From the NCBI GenBank assembly GCA_017311185.1, contig JAESUZ010004910.1, positions 310,001 through 374,000 of the forward strand: 64,000 bases of DNA, in the 5' to 3' direction. Positions 46,961 through 57,670 of this stretch are shown in pieces. How positions within the stretch are numbered: the stretch's first letter is position 1; every line of letters begins with the position of its first letter. The position numbers were made by a program, and so were the translations under genes. Origin of the DNA: Proteles cristata cristata. Taxonomy: Eukaryota > Chordata > Mammalia > Carnivora > Hyaenidae. The notes beneath the pieces are model-generated. The model saw only the letters and a list, made by a program, of their open reading frames with translations. It was not told where the DNA came from and made no database searches.

Positions 46961-47154
46961 GCACCAAACAAAGAGGAGAGGGGGTTGTTCATCAGGCAAC
47001 AAACAAGGTCAGTCAGAGACTCCCTTCTCCACACATAGTAACATCAGAACCTTTGTGACAGATTCTAACAGCCCCCTACCTGGATACAGTGAGAGATGAG
47101 AAATTAATTGATAACCGATTTTTGCCAGTCATGCCAACAACTTTGGTGTGGCCT

Positions 47155-47345
47155 AGACAATGCAACTTATTACCTGTATAACCTCAGATAAATTGCTTAG
47201 TATCTCTAAAGTCCTCAGTTTCCTCATCTATAAAATAGGTATAATACTTACCTCAAAGGTTTGTTCTGAAGATGAAATGAGAGAACATGTATAAAGTACC
47301 TGTACAGTTCCTGACATACAGTAGATACAAAATAAATGTTAGTTT
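47155..47345 (+). mobile_element. MIR SINE
   Basis: 'AACCTCAGATAAATTGCTTA', 'CTCAGTTTCCTCATCTATAA', 'AATAGGTATAATACTTACCT' and 'CAGTTCCTGACATACAGTAG' follow MIR from core to 3' end. One of the clearest MIR copies here. Confidence 0.9.
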
Positions 47346-48294
47346 TCACTCTTTTTTCCCTTTCCCTAATTTACCCTTCCATGCTACTCTTAGAAAGAAA
47401 TCCCTTAATTAATTTATACTAATTATATGTAATCTAATTTATCTCCCTCTCCTCCTCCACCTCCCCATCCCTTCTCTCTCTTCCACCCTTCTCTGTTTCC
47501 TAAATACATACTTCTTTAAAAGGAGCTGTGGGTAAACCATTCTTAATAGTTATTAATGGCCTGGCAGAGTATATACTGTGATGTCTGTCTCCAGGAACAA
47601 ACTGGACAGACAACTCCCTGGTGAACTTCTTTAGGAAAGGCATCAGGAGACATGGTAACAGTGAGATGAGAAGGTTTTCTGGGATTGCTAATCTGTTGAT
47701 GTTGTCCAGAAAGAATCATGAAGAGGAAATAAATTTGTGATGAAAAATAACGGAAGATGACAAGAGGACTTAGAACCCTGGCTAATATTCATCATTTATA
47801 AAATGTATCCTCCTTTCCCACCTCCCATACTATGAGGATAAAAGGCATCAACACATGTAGCCAGAAGAAAGTTTCCTCAATCAAGAAAAAAATATTTTTA
47901 GAGCCCACTACATACAGTGATGAAGCTAGGTAACTTGCCCATTTATCTCCATGGCCAGTCCCAAATCATTCCCTACTCAAACTTGTGGGCCAATGAGATA
48001 GAAACAACACGGATGAGAAGCACCAAACAGTTTCGAAGGAGGACTGTGGAAAAGAAAGGTATAGGTCCAGCTCATGAGTATATAATGGAAGTAGATGGAG
48101 AAAAAGAAAAAAAAAAAAGAGATTTTCTTAAGGAATGTGATTGTATGCTAAGCCTTCCCTTTTATTAGTTCAAGAAACACAATTTAGAATCTTGGTTTAA
48201 AATTTGAGTTTAAATAGTTGCTGTTGTGATATAGCTCAAACAATTCACCACATGGGCCAAAACATTATACACACTTAAAATAAAAATGTGATAA
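47346..48294. other. No gene or named repeat
   Basis: Contains a pyrimidine-rich patch (47440-47500). An 83-codon frame (47917-48168 +) is Lys/Glu-rich and ends in an A-run, without a motif. Confidence 0.45.
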
Positions 48295-48475
48295 TATCTC
48301 ATTTTCATTGAGCACTTATTCTGTGCCAGACATATACTATGTGCTCTACACACATTTCTTCATTTACTCCTTCATTATAATACGCCTAAGATAGGAATGC
48401 CTATTATCTCCATCTTCCAATGTAAGAAATAGGTTTCCAGAACAAGGTCTCTCAGACAGTAGCTCTAAATTCCAC
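48295..48475 (-). mobile_element. MIR SINE (reverse)
   Basis: 'TTGAGCACTTATTCTGTGCC', 'AGACATATACTATGTGCTCT' and 'CTATTATCTCCATCTTCCAA' are the reverse of MIR. Confidence 0.7.
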
Positions 48476-48574
48476 CTGATACTGCCCCAACTGATGCCTG
48501 GCCTGTGTATTGCCCAGCTTCCTGTGCTTATTACCATACTGTATAGAAATGAGCTCTTAACTGGTCTTTCTTGC

Positions 48575-48672
48575 CAGCTGGTTTCAGCTCTTTGTCTTTA
48601 TATCCTAAACTTAGTACAACATAGGAGTTAGATAAGTACACAAATACAGATTGAATCAATGAAAAAATAACT
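48575..48672 (+). mobile_element. Possible L2 3' end
   Basis: 'CAGCTCTTTGTCTTTATATC' and 'ACAGATTGAATCAATGAAAA' recall the L2 3' end. Strongly diverged. Confidence 0.4.
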
Positions 48673-49282
48673 GGAAAACAGGCCATATAAGAAGTTCAGA
48701 AGAAGGGAGATAACCACCGATTGCAGAGGGTAAGCGGTAGGGCCTGTGGCCAAGATTGGAAGGGAGAGAAAATTTAATTGTACAGAGAAGATGGGAGAGG
48801 ATTCTGGGAGAAGAATATTTTAGCAAAGACCAACTACCTTGGATGTTTTTAGGTACCAGGTCTATCTCTCCAACAGAATATTTTTAAATGCATAGCTCAT
48901 TATGCCATAGGACAAATAAGCATATTATATTTTTCTGTGTCAGCCACCTCGTGCTGATAGGCCACAGGCATGAAATGTGGTTTCTGCTTCACTGAGATCT
49001 TTCTCCACATCAATAATCCATTAAAAGCATAAAATTGCATTGAGGTCTGAAACCCCATGGACAACTTGCATTTAACCATAAACATTGCATTTATATAAAA
49101 AAAAACTTAAAGGGAAAAATGTTAAATATTTCAAGATTAACTAAGTAATCAAGCATACTTTAATGCACAAAATAAGTGAATAAGGAATGCCAAATGTAAA
49201 CAACAACAAACAAACAAAACCTTAGTGTAAGTCAAAGAGTATCCCAAAATGAGTCTCCCATTTGAAACCCAGGCAAAATCTT
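48673..49282. other. No gene or named repeat
   Basis: Unique-looking. A 61-codon minus frame (48900-49085) has no motif. Confidence 0.5.
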
Positions 49283-49288
49283 TAAATT

Positions 49289-49507
49289 AAAAAAAAATTT
49301 TAACGTTTTATTTATTTCTGAGAGAGAGAGAAAGAGAGAGGGAACAGGGGAGGGTCAGAGAGAGGGAGACACAGAATCTGAAACAGGCTCCAGGCTCTGA
49401 GCTGGCTATCTGCACAGAGCCCAATGCGGGGTTCGAATCCATGAACCGTGAGATCATGACCTGAGCCAAATTTGGATGCTTAACCAACTGAGCCACCCAG
49501 GCACCCC
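49289..49507 (-). mobile_element. CAN SINE
   Basis: Reverse copy of the 'AGAAATAAATAAAACGTT' tail type with a full head ('GGGTGCCTGGGTGGCTCAGT') and 'CTGACCCTCCCCTG' middle. Short flank similarity 'TAAATT' only. The 62-codon minus frame over it is the SINE itself. Confidence 0.93.
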
Positions 49508-49639
49508 TAAATTCTTTTTTTCAGAATCTTTAAAAAACTGAAAATTCTGGTGTTTAAGAAAGCAAGAAATCATTTAGTCTTGGTTTTTATTATTCATACT
49601 CAGAACCTTCAAGTAACTAGGATAAGAAATAAAACATAA

Positions 49640-50032
49640 GAAAATAACTCTTGTTTTACTTTCAGAAATTTGTGTTAAAATACAATACACATACATAAAG
49701 TGTTCGTATTATAAAATACACATACATAAAGTGTTCGTATTATAAGCATACATCTATCTGAACATATGCATGTGATCAATACCTATCTCACAGAACATTC
49801 AAAGCACTCCAGAGGTTTACCCCTTGCTTTCTTTCACTCAACCTCCCTAAGGATAACCCTCCTTCTATTTTTAATACCATACATAAGCTTTGCCTCTTTT
49901 TGTATTTTATATATAATGGGTCATAAATCATGTATTATTTTTGGATCTGGGTTCCTTTACTTAACATTTTATTTCTGAGATTCAATCTTTATTGCTGTGA
50001 GTAGCTATAGATCATTCATTCTCACTTTTGCC
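49640..50032 (-). mobile_element. Old LINE-1 3' region (reverse), left of the hAT insertion
   Basis: 'AACCTCCCTAAGGATAACCC', 'TTTGTATTTTATATATAATG', 'TTATTTCTGAGATTCAATCT' are reverse L1 landmarks. The same L1 seems to resume at 51750-51830 ('ATACAGTATTCCACTGTAAG'), so the hAT element sits inside it. Confidence 0.65.
49686..49745 (+). repeat. 31-bp tandem duplication, two copies
   Basis: The unit beginning 'TACACATACATAAAGTGTTC' occurs at 49686 and again at 49717 with no mismatch over nearly its whole length. The identity means the duplication is recent compared with the L1 it lies in. Confidence 0.95.
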
Positions 50033-50284
50033 CAGCAATAATTCTTGAAGTGTGGTTGATAAATGTAGTTTAAAGTGTGGTCCAAAAGTAAGCGATTTTC
50101 ATAAATATTGTAAGATATGATTTATCCTTTTAAGGTGGATAAAATTGCTGGTACCTTAGCATAATCAAGGCAATGGCACCAAACTGTATCAGACATCATT
50201 CTATCATTGATCAACATCATGCACTACCAGTAAACAAAAACATAAAACAAAAAAAATGACCATTGTATTCAATAATGTCTTTAG

Positions 50285-51041
50285 TAAAAAAATATATTAA
50301 TTACATTAGCTCTCAACTCTTGAGTACATGTCTTTTTAATATTCTTCTGTGTGATGTAAGGTATGCATAAAGTACTTCTACTGCATCCTAAAGTATAACG
50401 GATGAAAAAACTCCTTAGGAAAAGCAAGGTGAGTTGCAAGTTAAACTCATCATTTTTGTCATGGAACATAAATTTACTGAAAAGACTGAGGACAGGAAAA
50501 CTATGGTTATTGAATCTGAGTATTTCTATTCTCAAAAATAAATGAAAGGAAACTGTAACTTTAGGGAAAACTACTGGTAGTAATTGATGTCAATGACACA
50601 ACTTCAATTTTTGAAACAAAAATTATAGTTTTGCACATGTCCACCACCATGAATTTGACAACTTCACAACATTTAAAGACCTTACTATATGTGATTTTTA
50701 AAATATTATATAAGGAGATATGCAAGCAGTTGGAGGCTCTGCATAACTCAGAAAACCAATGTTTTCTGAATAACAAATGCCTAATAGAAGTCATGCATTA
50801 GTATAAGGTCAATTCAAAGTCTAGAACAGACCAATGGATTTTAACATATCAGACTATAAAAAGTTCATTGATATGGTTTTGGTATCCACATTACAATTAA
50901 CCTTTTAGGAACTACCACTTGTCAAGTTTTAATGTAGTATCAGAAAAAGACATCCACATGTATTTGAAAGAGAGAGAGAGAGAGAAGAAAGAAGGAAAGG
51001 AAGGAAGGAAGGAAGGAAGGAAGGAAGGAAGAAGGAAGGAA

Positions 51042-51072
<31 letters not shown>

Positions 51073-51208
51073 GAAGAAGGAATGGAGGGAGAGAGGGAAG
51101 GAAGGAAGGAAGGAAGGGGAAGGAGGAATGGAGGAAGAGAGGGACGAAGGGAAGGAAGGAGGAGAGGAAAGGAAAGGAAAGGAAAGCAAAGGAAAGGAAA
51201 GCAAAGGA

Positions 51209-51267
<59 letters not shown>

Positions 51268-51480
51268 GAAGAAAAAGAAAGAAAGAAAAGAAAGAAAAAG
51301 AAAGAGAAAAGAAAAGAAGGAAGGAAGAAAAATAGAAGAAGGAAAGAAGGAAATCACCTATCTGTATAAGACTGGATCTTCTTCACATACTTTAAATAAA
51401 GTAATAGCAACAGATCAAATGGAGAAGCAGAGATGAGAAACCAGCTATTTTCTCATAATCCAGTTGTAAATACATTCCAA
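50285..51480 (+). pseudogene. Decayed hAT transposase gene, C-terminal half
   Basis: Frame-shifted remnants read in order: 'LLSTCLFNILLCD', then 'GELQVKLIIFVMEHKFT', 'EALHNSENQCFLNN', 'DFNISDYKKFIDMV', 'LPLVKF', and after the purine tract 'GEAEMRNQLFS'. This matches the layout of vertebrate Charlie-like transposases related to the domesticated ZBED and FAM200 proteins; the last pieces belong to the hAT C-terminal dimerisation region. Stops and indels occur throughout, so no protein can be made. The N-terminal zinc-finger part is not seen. Family rank is from memory of related proteins. Confidence 0.7.
50966..51353 (+). repeat. 388-bp near-pure purine tract (GA, GGAA, GAAA repeats)
   Basis: Only six of 388 bases are pyrimidines (51083, 51129, 51145, 51187, 51202 and 51333). 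It passes from (GA)n to (GGAA)n, (GAAA)n, mixed G-rich units, (GGAAA)n and again (GAAA)n. The Lys/Glu/Arg frames on + (up to 138 codons) and the Phe/Leu/Ser frame on - (142 codons) are products of the repeat and not genes. It lies between two parts of the hAT transposase remnant. Confidence 0.97.
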
Positions 51481-51749
51481 AATGTAAAATAACACCTCTG
51501 TTCCCATTAATTTTTTGTGCAAAATAAAGTAATTTTTATTTTAAAAAATGGTTATGTTACCATGCAATGTGTTTAGTGTTGCTATTTTAAAATGATTTTA
51601 TAATAAATATTTTTTAAATTTCTCAGTTTTAAATCACAATGTGGTAAACATGAATAGCTATAATCCACATAATCAAAAGCTCTTTAAAGTCCTTAATAAT
51701 TTTTAAGGGCATAAAGGGTCCTCAGATCAAAAAGTTTGAGAACCTCTGC

Positions 51750-51835
51750 TATACAGTATTCCACTGTAAGCAGAGGTTTAATTTTAACAGTAATTTCTGG
51801 GAATATTCTTGAGATAGTATATATTTAGCTTAATT
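51750..51835 (-). mobile_element. Old LINE-1 (reverse), right of the hAT insertion
   Basis: 'ATACAGTATTCCACTGTAAG' continues the reverse L1 order broken off at about 50032. Short and diverged. Confidence 0.45.
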
Positions 51836-52284
51836 TCCTCATCTGGCCTTTCTACTTGTGGTTTCTTCTTCTCTCCAACCCTTCTTACACTGGGCCAATC
51901 AGATCATTCTCCAGTCCAGTACTTACAGCGGCTGTTACATCAGGTGCACTTTCTTCCTCCTGGCAGGAATATTCCAGAAGGCTTTACCAAGAATGTAGGA
52001 CTGTGCTGTGGCTTTAAGAATTTAGCCAGGAGGAGGTCAGAGGAGGACAGAGCAAACTAGAGCAATGTAAGCAAAAGACTTTTTCTTGGATTATGGACAT
52101 AGTTTCCTGGGCTTCTCAGTTTAACAGCATATTCTAATACCAAATTTAAAACAATTTCCCTGTGTCTCTGCAACACATAACCCAGTTTTATTCTCTTCAA
52201 AATGCCTATCACTACTTGGCTTTTTTTCTTGGTTTTATTCCTTTATTTTCTTTCTTCCCAACTGCGATTCCCAGAATGAGAGCT
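51836..52284. other. No gene or named repeat
   Basis: Unique-looking sequence, a little more GC-rich at 51880-52070. Confidence 0.5.
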
Positions 52285-52380
52285 TGCGGGATTGCAAGAT
52301 TTCTCTGCTTTGTTTACTCTTAGAACTGTGTCTGGAACACGGTAGGTATCTAATATGTATTTTTTGAATTGATTAATCAC
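52285..52380 (+). mobile_element. L2/MIR-type 3' end
   Basis: 'TTAGAACTGTGTCTGGAACA', 'CGGTAGGTATCTAATATGTA' and 'TTTTTTGAATTGATTAATC' resemble the shared L2/MIR 3' end. Confidence 0.6.
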
Positions 52381-52829
52381 TGTCTCTTCAGAAGTCTTTA
52401 TTTTGCAATTCATAAAAGACAAAGGAAAATTTGAAGATCCAGAATTCTGTTTTATTTCATGGGATAGTAGGCTTTCCCCCATATGGGTATATAAGAAAAT
52501 AATGGCATAAAGTATTTTACAAAGTTTCCAGAAGCTATATTTTATTTAAAATATTGCCTCTTCTTTTCTTGGTCTCATCTCATAATTCCTAGTCATATAG
52601 ACAGTTGCTGCTAAATAACTTCACAACTCTTCACAGCTTTAGGACTTAAAAAGAGTAAATATTCTAAAGTACTTAAGTTCAATATATATAGTAATTTATA
52701 TATTTAATTATAATTTGTATTCTTCATTCTGATTGCTAAATATTTTTAATTTATGAGAATTTTCACATGCGATCATGTACGAAAGAACACACTTCCTGAG
52801 ACTGGCTTTTAAGACTTTTGAAACTAGAA
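52381..52829. other. No gene or named repeat
   Basis: AT-rich unique-looking sequence. Confidence 0.5.
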
Positions 52830-53210
52830 GGAAATATTTTTATTTAAATGTTGGAAGTATGCTCAATATATACCAACAGAGAAATTCTTCAAGGTATGCA
52901 CACACACACGCACACAAACACACATAAAGTGAGAGGTAAAACAGTATATACATTTGGCTTTATTTGTATTTTTTCTTTTTAAAGGAAAAATTTATGTTTC
53001 ATAAATGTTTGCATGTGCAGACTGGCTCGGACATAAATTTCTCCAGAAAGCTGGAGAACATGGTTGCCTCTCGGGAAGGAGATGGAAAGGGGCAAAAGGT
53101 GGAAGGAGACTGACTTTTTAACATGTCTTTTTTGGTACCTTCCAAATTTTGTATAACTTGTATGCATTACTTATTTAATTTTATAAAGCAAATTTTATAG
53201 ATGGAAGAGT
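52830..53210 (+). mobile_element. Old LINE-1 3' end (L1ME-like)
   Basis: 'GGTGGAAGGAGACTGACTTT', 'GGTACCTTCCAAATTTTGTA' and 'TAACTTGTATGCATTACTTA' follow an L1ME-type 3' UTR end. An imperfect CA repeat (52899-52925) lies within. Confidence 0.6.
52899..52925 (+). repeat. Imperfect (CA)n microsatellite
   Basis: CA units with single G and A interruptions over about 27 bases. Confidence 0.85.
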
Positions 53211-55460
53211 GTTTACATGTACCAAGTAAAAGACAGATTGGCAGAGTCAAGTAAAGAACATGACCCAACCAAATGCCATATACAAGAAACTGCCTTCAAA
53301 TATAATAGAGGTAAGTTGAAAGTACAAGAATAGAAAAATATACATCATGCAAACATTAATCAAAATAAAGCAGGAATAGCCATATTAATACCAGGGAAAG
53401 TAGATCTAACAGCAAAGATTTACCACAGATATAGAATGACATGAAACAATGATAAAATAGTAAGTCTACCAGAAGCACAAGGCAGTCCTGGGGTTGTATG
53501 CACCAAACAACAAAACTACAAAACATGTGAAGCAAAAACTAGTGGAATTGAAAGGAGAAGCAGACAAATCTACAATTATAGAAACTTTAGCATTCCTCTC
53601 TCAACAACTGGCAGAAACCAGATAGAAAATCAACAAGGACACCGAAAATTCTAAAACACCATCAACCACAATGTTGCATAAATGGAAAAGTCCACCCACC
53701 AACAGCAGAATCCACATTATTTTCAAAACTCATAGAACATACACTTTACACTGAGATAGACCATATCATAGGCCACAAAACAAATATCAACATATTTGAC
53801 AGAATTTAAATCATAAGATTGTGTTCCCTGACCACAATGGAAGCAAACTAGAAATCAATAACAAAAAGAAAAACAATACATTTCTAAACCATAGCTCAAA
53901 AAAGATGCCTCAAGAGAAATAAAAAATTTCATTGAAGTGAATGAATATGAAAGTACAACATATAAACACTTGTGAGACACTGTAAAAGCAATGCTGAGAA
54001 GAAAATTTGTAGCACTAAATGCTTACATTAGAAAAGAGGAAAGGCCTCAAATCAGTAATCTGAGCTTCCACTTCAAGAACCTAGGAAAAGAAGGGAAAAA
54101 TAAAACAAAAATAAATAGAAAAAGGAATTTTAAAAATTCAGAAATCAACAAAGTCAAAATTCGATTCTCTAAAAAGATCAATAAAATTGACAAATCTCTA
54201 GCAAGATAGATAAAGGAATAAGAGAGAAGCCACATATTACCAATACCATAAGTTTAAAAAGGAATATCATGATAGACCCTATATAGTACAGGAATACTAT
54301 AAATAAGTGAACACACATAATTCTAACAATTTACAAGCAATGGATCAACTGTTTGAAAAGTACAAAGCACAACTAACACACTATGAAATGGATAATTTGT
54401 ACTGTCCAACAATTATTTAGTAAATGGTTATTTCATAATCTAAAAATTCATAACTTAAAAGCTCAAAAACATAAATGAAAGCTTAAAAACATCTCTAGTC
54501 CTAGATGGTTTCACTAGAGAATTCTTCCAAATACTTATAGGAGAATTTAAAAACCAGTTTTTCACAATCTCTTCCAGAAAACAGAAGAGAACACTCCCAA
54601 GTCATTTTATGAAGCTAATATTACCCAAATAACACACAGAGTGCGTATAAGTACAGACCAATATCACTCATGAAAATACATGTAAAAGTCCTTAAGAAAA
54701 CATTAGCAAATAGAATTCCGCAATAAATAGAAAGAATTATATACCATGACAAAGTAGAGTTTATTCCAAGGATGTAAGATTATTTCAACATTTGAAAATC
54801 AGTCAGTTTAACCTACCATATTAATAGTCTAAAGAAAAAAATTATATGATCATATCATTTGAAGAGAAAACACATTTGACAAAATTCAACACTTATTCAT
54901 GATAAAAACTCAGAAAAGTAGGAATAAAGAGGAACTTCTTCAACTTGATGATGAAAGACTAACCACCTTCCCTCAAAGATTAAGAATAAGGCAAAGAAGT
55001 AGGTATTCTTATTCAACATACTAGTAGAAGTTGTAGCCATTATAATAAGGCAAGAAAAGGAAATAAAAGGTATACTATCACAAGAAAAAAAATAAGACTA
55101 TCCCAATTTTGAGATAACATAATTATCTACATAGAAATTTCCAAGAAATTTCTAGGAAAACTTCTAGAAATACTCTGTGAATTCAGAAAGGTCACAGGAT
55201 ACAAAATTAACATCCAAAAAATCAATTTTATTTCCATAAACATCAAAATTATAAAAACACAATACCAATTACAATCATTCAAAAAAATGAAATACTTATG
55301 TGTAAATCTAACATTATAATACTGTATTGTATTTGTATGCTGAAAACTGCAAAATATTGATTGAAGGAATTAAAGAAGACTTAGATGTATGGAAAGACAT
55401 ATTATGTTCATGGACTGGAAGATGCAACATAGTAAAGATGTTACTTCCTAAATTCATATG

Positions 55461-55784
55461 CAGTTGACCCTTGAACAATGTTGGAGTTAGGGATGCTGAC
55501 TCCTTACACAGTCAAAAACTCACATATAACTTTTAACTTTCCCCAGACTTAACCACTGATAGCTTACTGTTGATGGGAAGCCCAACCCATAACAAAAAGT
55601 CTATTAACATATATTTCTATGTTATATGTATTATATACTATATCCTTAAAGTAAGCCGGAGAAAAGAAAATGTTATTAAGAAAATCATAAGAAAAAAAAC
55701 CAGGGAGAGTACTATACTATCTTTATTTTTTTTAAAAAATGTGTATGAGTGGATGTTTGCAGTTCAAACTGTAACTATCAACTG
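55461..55784. mobile_element. Tigger-like DNA transposon inside L1
   Basis: Left end 'CAGTTGACCCTTGAACAATG' and right end 'GCAGTTCAAACTGTAACTAT...CAACTG' are imperfect inverted ends. The interior has 'TAACTTTTAACTTTCCCCAG' and 'GAAAATGTTATTAAGAAAAT', phrases of a common mammalian TcMar-type MER repeat. A 101-codon frame (55570-55875) crosses it by chance. Confidence 0.7.
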
Positions 55785-56240
55785 TATAGGTATAATCCAA
55801 TCCCCGGACAGAAATTTTGTAGATATAGGCAATCTTATTCTTTATAAAATTTATGTGAAAAGACAAAGGAACTAGAATAGCTAAAACAAGAAAATTTTTA
55901 AATAATAATAATAGGGGAGAAATCAGTGTACCCAATTTCAAGATTTATTGTGTAGCTACAATAAAAGTGTGTGGTGTTTGTGGAGTGATAGACACACAGA
56001 CCAACAGGAAAAAATAGAAAGCCCAGAAACAGACCCACGCAAGTATGACCAGCTGACTTTTGACAAAGGTGAAAAGCAATTTAATGAAGAAAGGAAAGCC
56101 TTTTCAACCAATGGTGCTGGAGGAGTTAGACATCTATAGGAAAGTAAATAAGTTAGAACTTTGACCTAAACCTCACATTTTATATAAAAAACTAACCCAA
56201 AATGGATGCTGGATTTAAATGTAAAATCTTGTTACCTTTT

Positions 56241-56459
56241 CTTTTTTTAAAAGAGAAGTTTATATATTTTGAGAGAGAGAGAGAGAGAGTATGAGCACAA
56301 GTGGGGAAGAGGCAGAGAGAGAAGGAGAGAGAATCCCAAACAGGTTCAGTGCAGTTAGCACAGAGCCCGACGCAGGGCTTGAACTCACAAACCATGAGTC
56401 ATGACCTGAGCCGAAATCAAGAGTCAGACACTTAACCGATTGAGCCACCCAGGCCCTCC
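56241..56459 (-). mobile_element. CAN SINE inside L1, 11-bp target duplication
   Basis: Reverse copy with GA repeat (56271-56289), 'GCCCGACGCAGGGCTTGAAC' and a nearly intact head. The flanks are 'TGTTACCTTTT' at 56230-56240 and 56460-56470, and L1 resumes on both sides. Confidence 0.93.
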
Positions 56460-56778
56460 TGTTACCTTTTTACTGTTAGTAAAAACCAGAGGAAAATCTT
56501 TGGGATTGGGATCTAAATAAAGAGTTCTTGGGCTTGACACCAGAAGTACAATCCACAAGAGGGAATACTGATAAATTGGACCTCCCCAAAATGAAAACTT
56601 TTGCTCTGCAAAAGGCCATAAAGAGAATGGAAAGGCAAGCTACATACTGTAAGAAACTATTTGCAAATTACATATTTGGCAAAGGACTGGTAACTAGAGT
56701 ATATAAAGAACTCTTAAAACTCAACTGTTAAAAAACAAGACATCCAGTTAGAAAATGGGTAAAAGACATGAAGATGTT

Positions 56779-57169
56779 TATCCTTGTCACAGTAGTTGTT
56801 TGCAGAAGACTTAAATTTAAAGACTAAAAATTATATGCAGATATGATCTTCACATGCTGGACAAGAAATCAAAAAAATAAACAGGCCGTACTTTGGAATT
56901 CTTAGTAATGATGTTATTTAGGACTGTATAATTCAGACTGTTTAGATGCTCATCTAATAAATTATAGGACAATTTCTGTGGGTAGACTTGGGGTCTTCCC
57001 CATATGGGATTCCCAGTGTCATTCCCAGGAGGGGTCTCAACTAGACATGAGGGCTCTGGGGAATGACACTTTTCCTAGAGAGATGAAAATCTCTCTCTTC
57101 CCTTGAGGCTTCGTGGGAGAATTTAAACATTTCCAGACTGACCTAGTGAGTGAGAAGTCATTCTGTTAG
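56779..57169. other. No gene or named repeat
   Basis: Unique-looking. The part 56990-57120 is more GC-rich ('CCCCATATGGGATTCCCAGT') and may belong to the same unit as the following segment. Confidence 0.45.
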
Positions 57170-57670
57170 TCACCCTGAAACATGGCTGGTCCTAGAAGTT
57201 TTATCACAGATAGGGATTACGTTTCCCAACATCGCTCTAGTCCACTCCCATGATGGGTGAAATTTGTGGGAACTTGCAGCCTGGTCTCTGCTGTGTAGAG
57301 TTAGAAGAGGAACTGGTCTTTGCTCTGGCTGTGTAGCTAAGGCCACAGAAAGGACTCCTGCCTTCCAACACCAGATCAGAAAGATGGTTAAATGTCTTTG
57401 TACATCAATTTCATAGGGGTCACCGACACCGGAGGCAACGTGTGGAGGCTTTGCAGAAAGCCCAAATGAAAGAACACACAAGATGTGCTTCATCCTGCAT
57501 ATTCTCAAAACAGCACCCTTTGGAACACAGGAAAAGTTGGTGGAACATTTGAGAGAGGTGCCAATTTTGAGGCAATCAGGCTGGTCTGTGAGACTAGAGC
57601 TCACATCACTTGGGTATTTAGGGGAAATAAGATAATATTTTGTAGTTATTGGTTGTTGAGACTGGCACAT
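57170..57670 (-). other. Unidentified 166-codon open frame in a GC-richer segment
   Basis: An ATG frame of 166 codons, with Cys- and Pro-containing stretches such as 'GTSLKCSTNFSCVPKGAVLR' and 'ATQPEQRPVPLLTLHSRDQA'. No domain, signal peptide or family is recognisable. The whole segment (56990-57700) looks like an inserted unit of different composition, possibly an old LTR, so the open frame may be by chance. The call is for the frame only. Confidence 0.25.

Larger units (their letters stand above)
50033..51750 (+). mobile_element. hAT-superfamily (Charlie-like) DNA transposon with coding remnant
   Basis: Left end near 'CAGCAATAATTCTTGAAGTG' and right end 'AAAGTTTGAGAACCTCTG' are imperfect inverted ends of the hAT-Charlie type. 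The left arm has 'CAATGGCACCAAACTGTATC'; the right arm has 'AATCAAAAGCTCTTTAAAGT'. Transposase-coding sequence lies between. It interrupts an older L1 and is interrupted by a purine tract at 50966-51353. A secure 8-bp target duplication could not be read. Without the tract the element is about 1.3 kb, so it is internally shortened or collapsed. Confidence 0.75.
53215..56778 (+). mobile_element. Old LINE-1 ORF2, about 3 kb, interrupted twice
   Basis: Starts 'AGTAAAAGACAGATTGGCAG', 'CATATACAAGAAACTGCCTT' (endonuclease-side ORF2), runs through 'GAATTCTTCCAAATACTTAT', 'AGACACACAGACCAACAGGA', 'GACTTTTGACAAAGGTGAAA' and 'CTTTTGCTCTGCAAAAGGCC', ending near 'CCAGTTAGAAAATGGGTAAA'. The frames at 53991-54209 and 55948-56139 are ORF2 relics. 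A Tigger element (55461-55784) and a SINE (56241-56459) are inserted. It is more diverged than the L1 at 40-43 kb. Confidence 0.8.

Noticed and set aside
50919..51436. Long Lys/Glu/Arg-rich frames (up to 138 codons, +) and a Phe/Ser/Leu-rich 142-codon frame (-)
   Set aside because: They are translations of the purine repeat; a tract of GA, GGAA and GAAA units contains no stop codon in most frames. Not genes or antimicrobial peptides.
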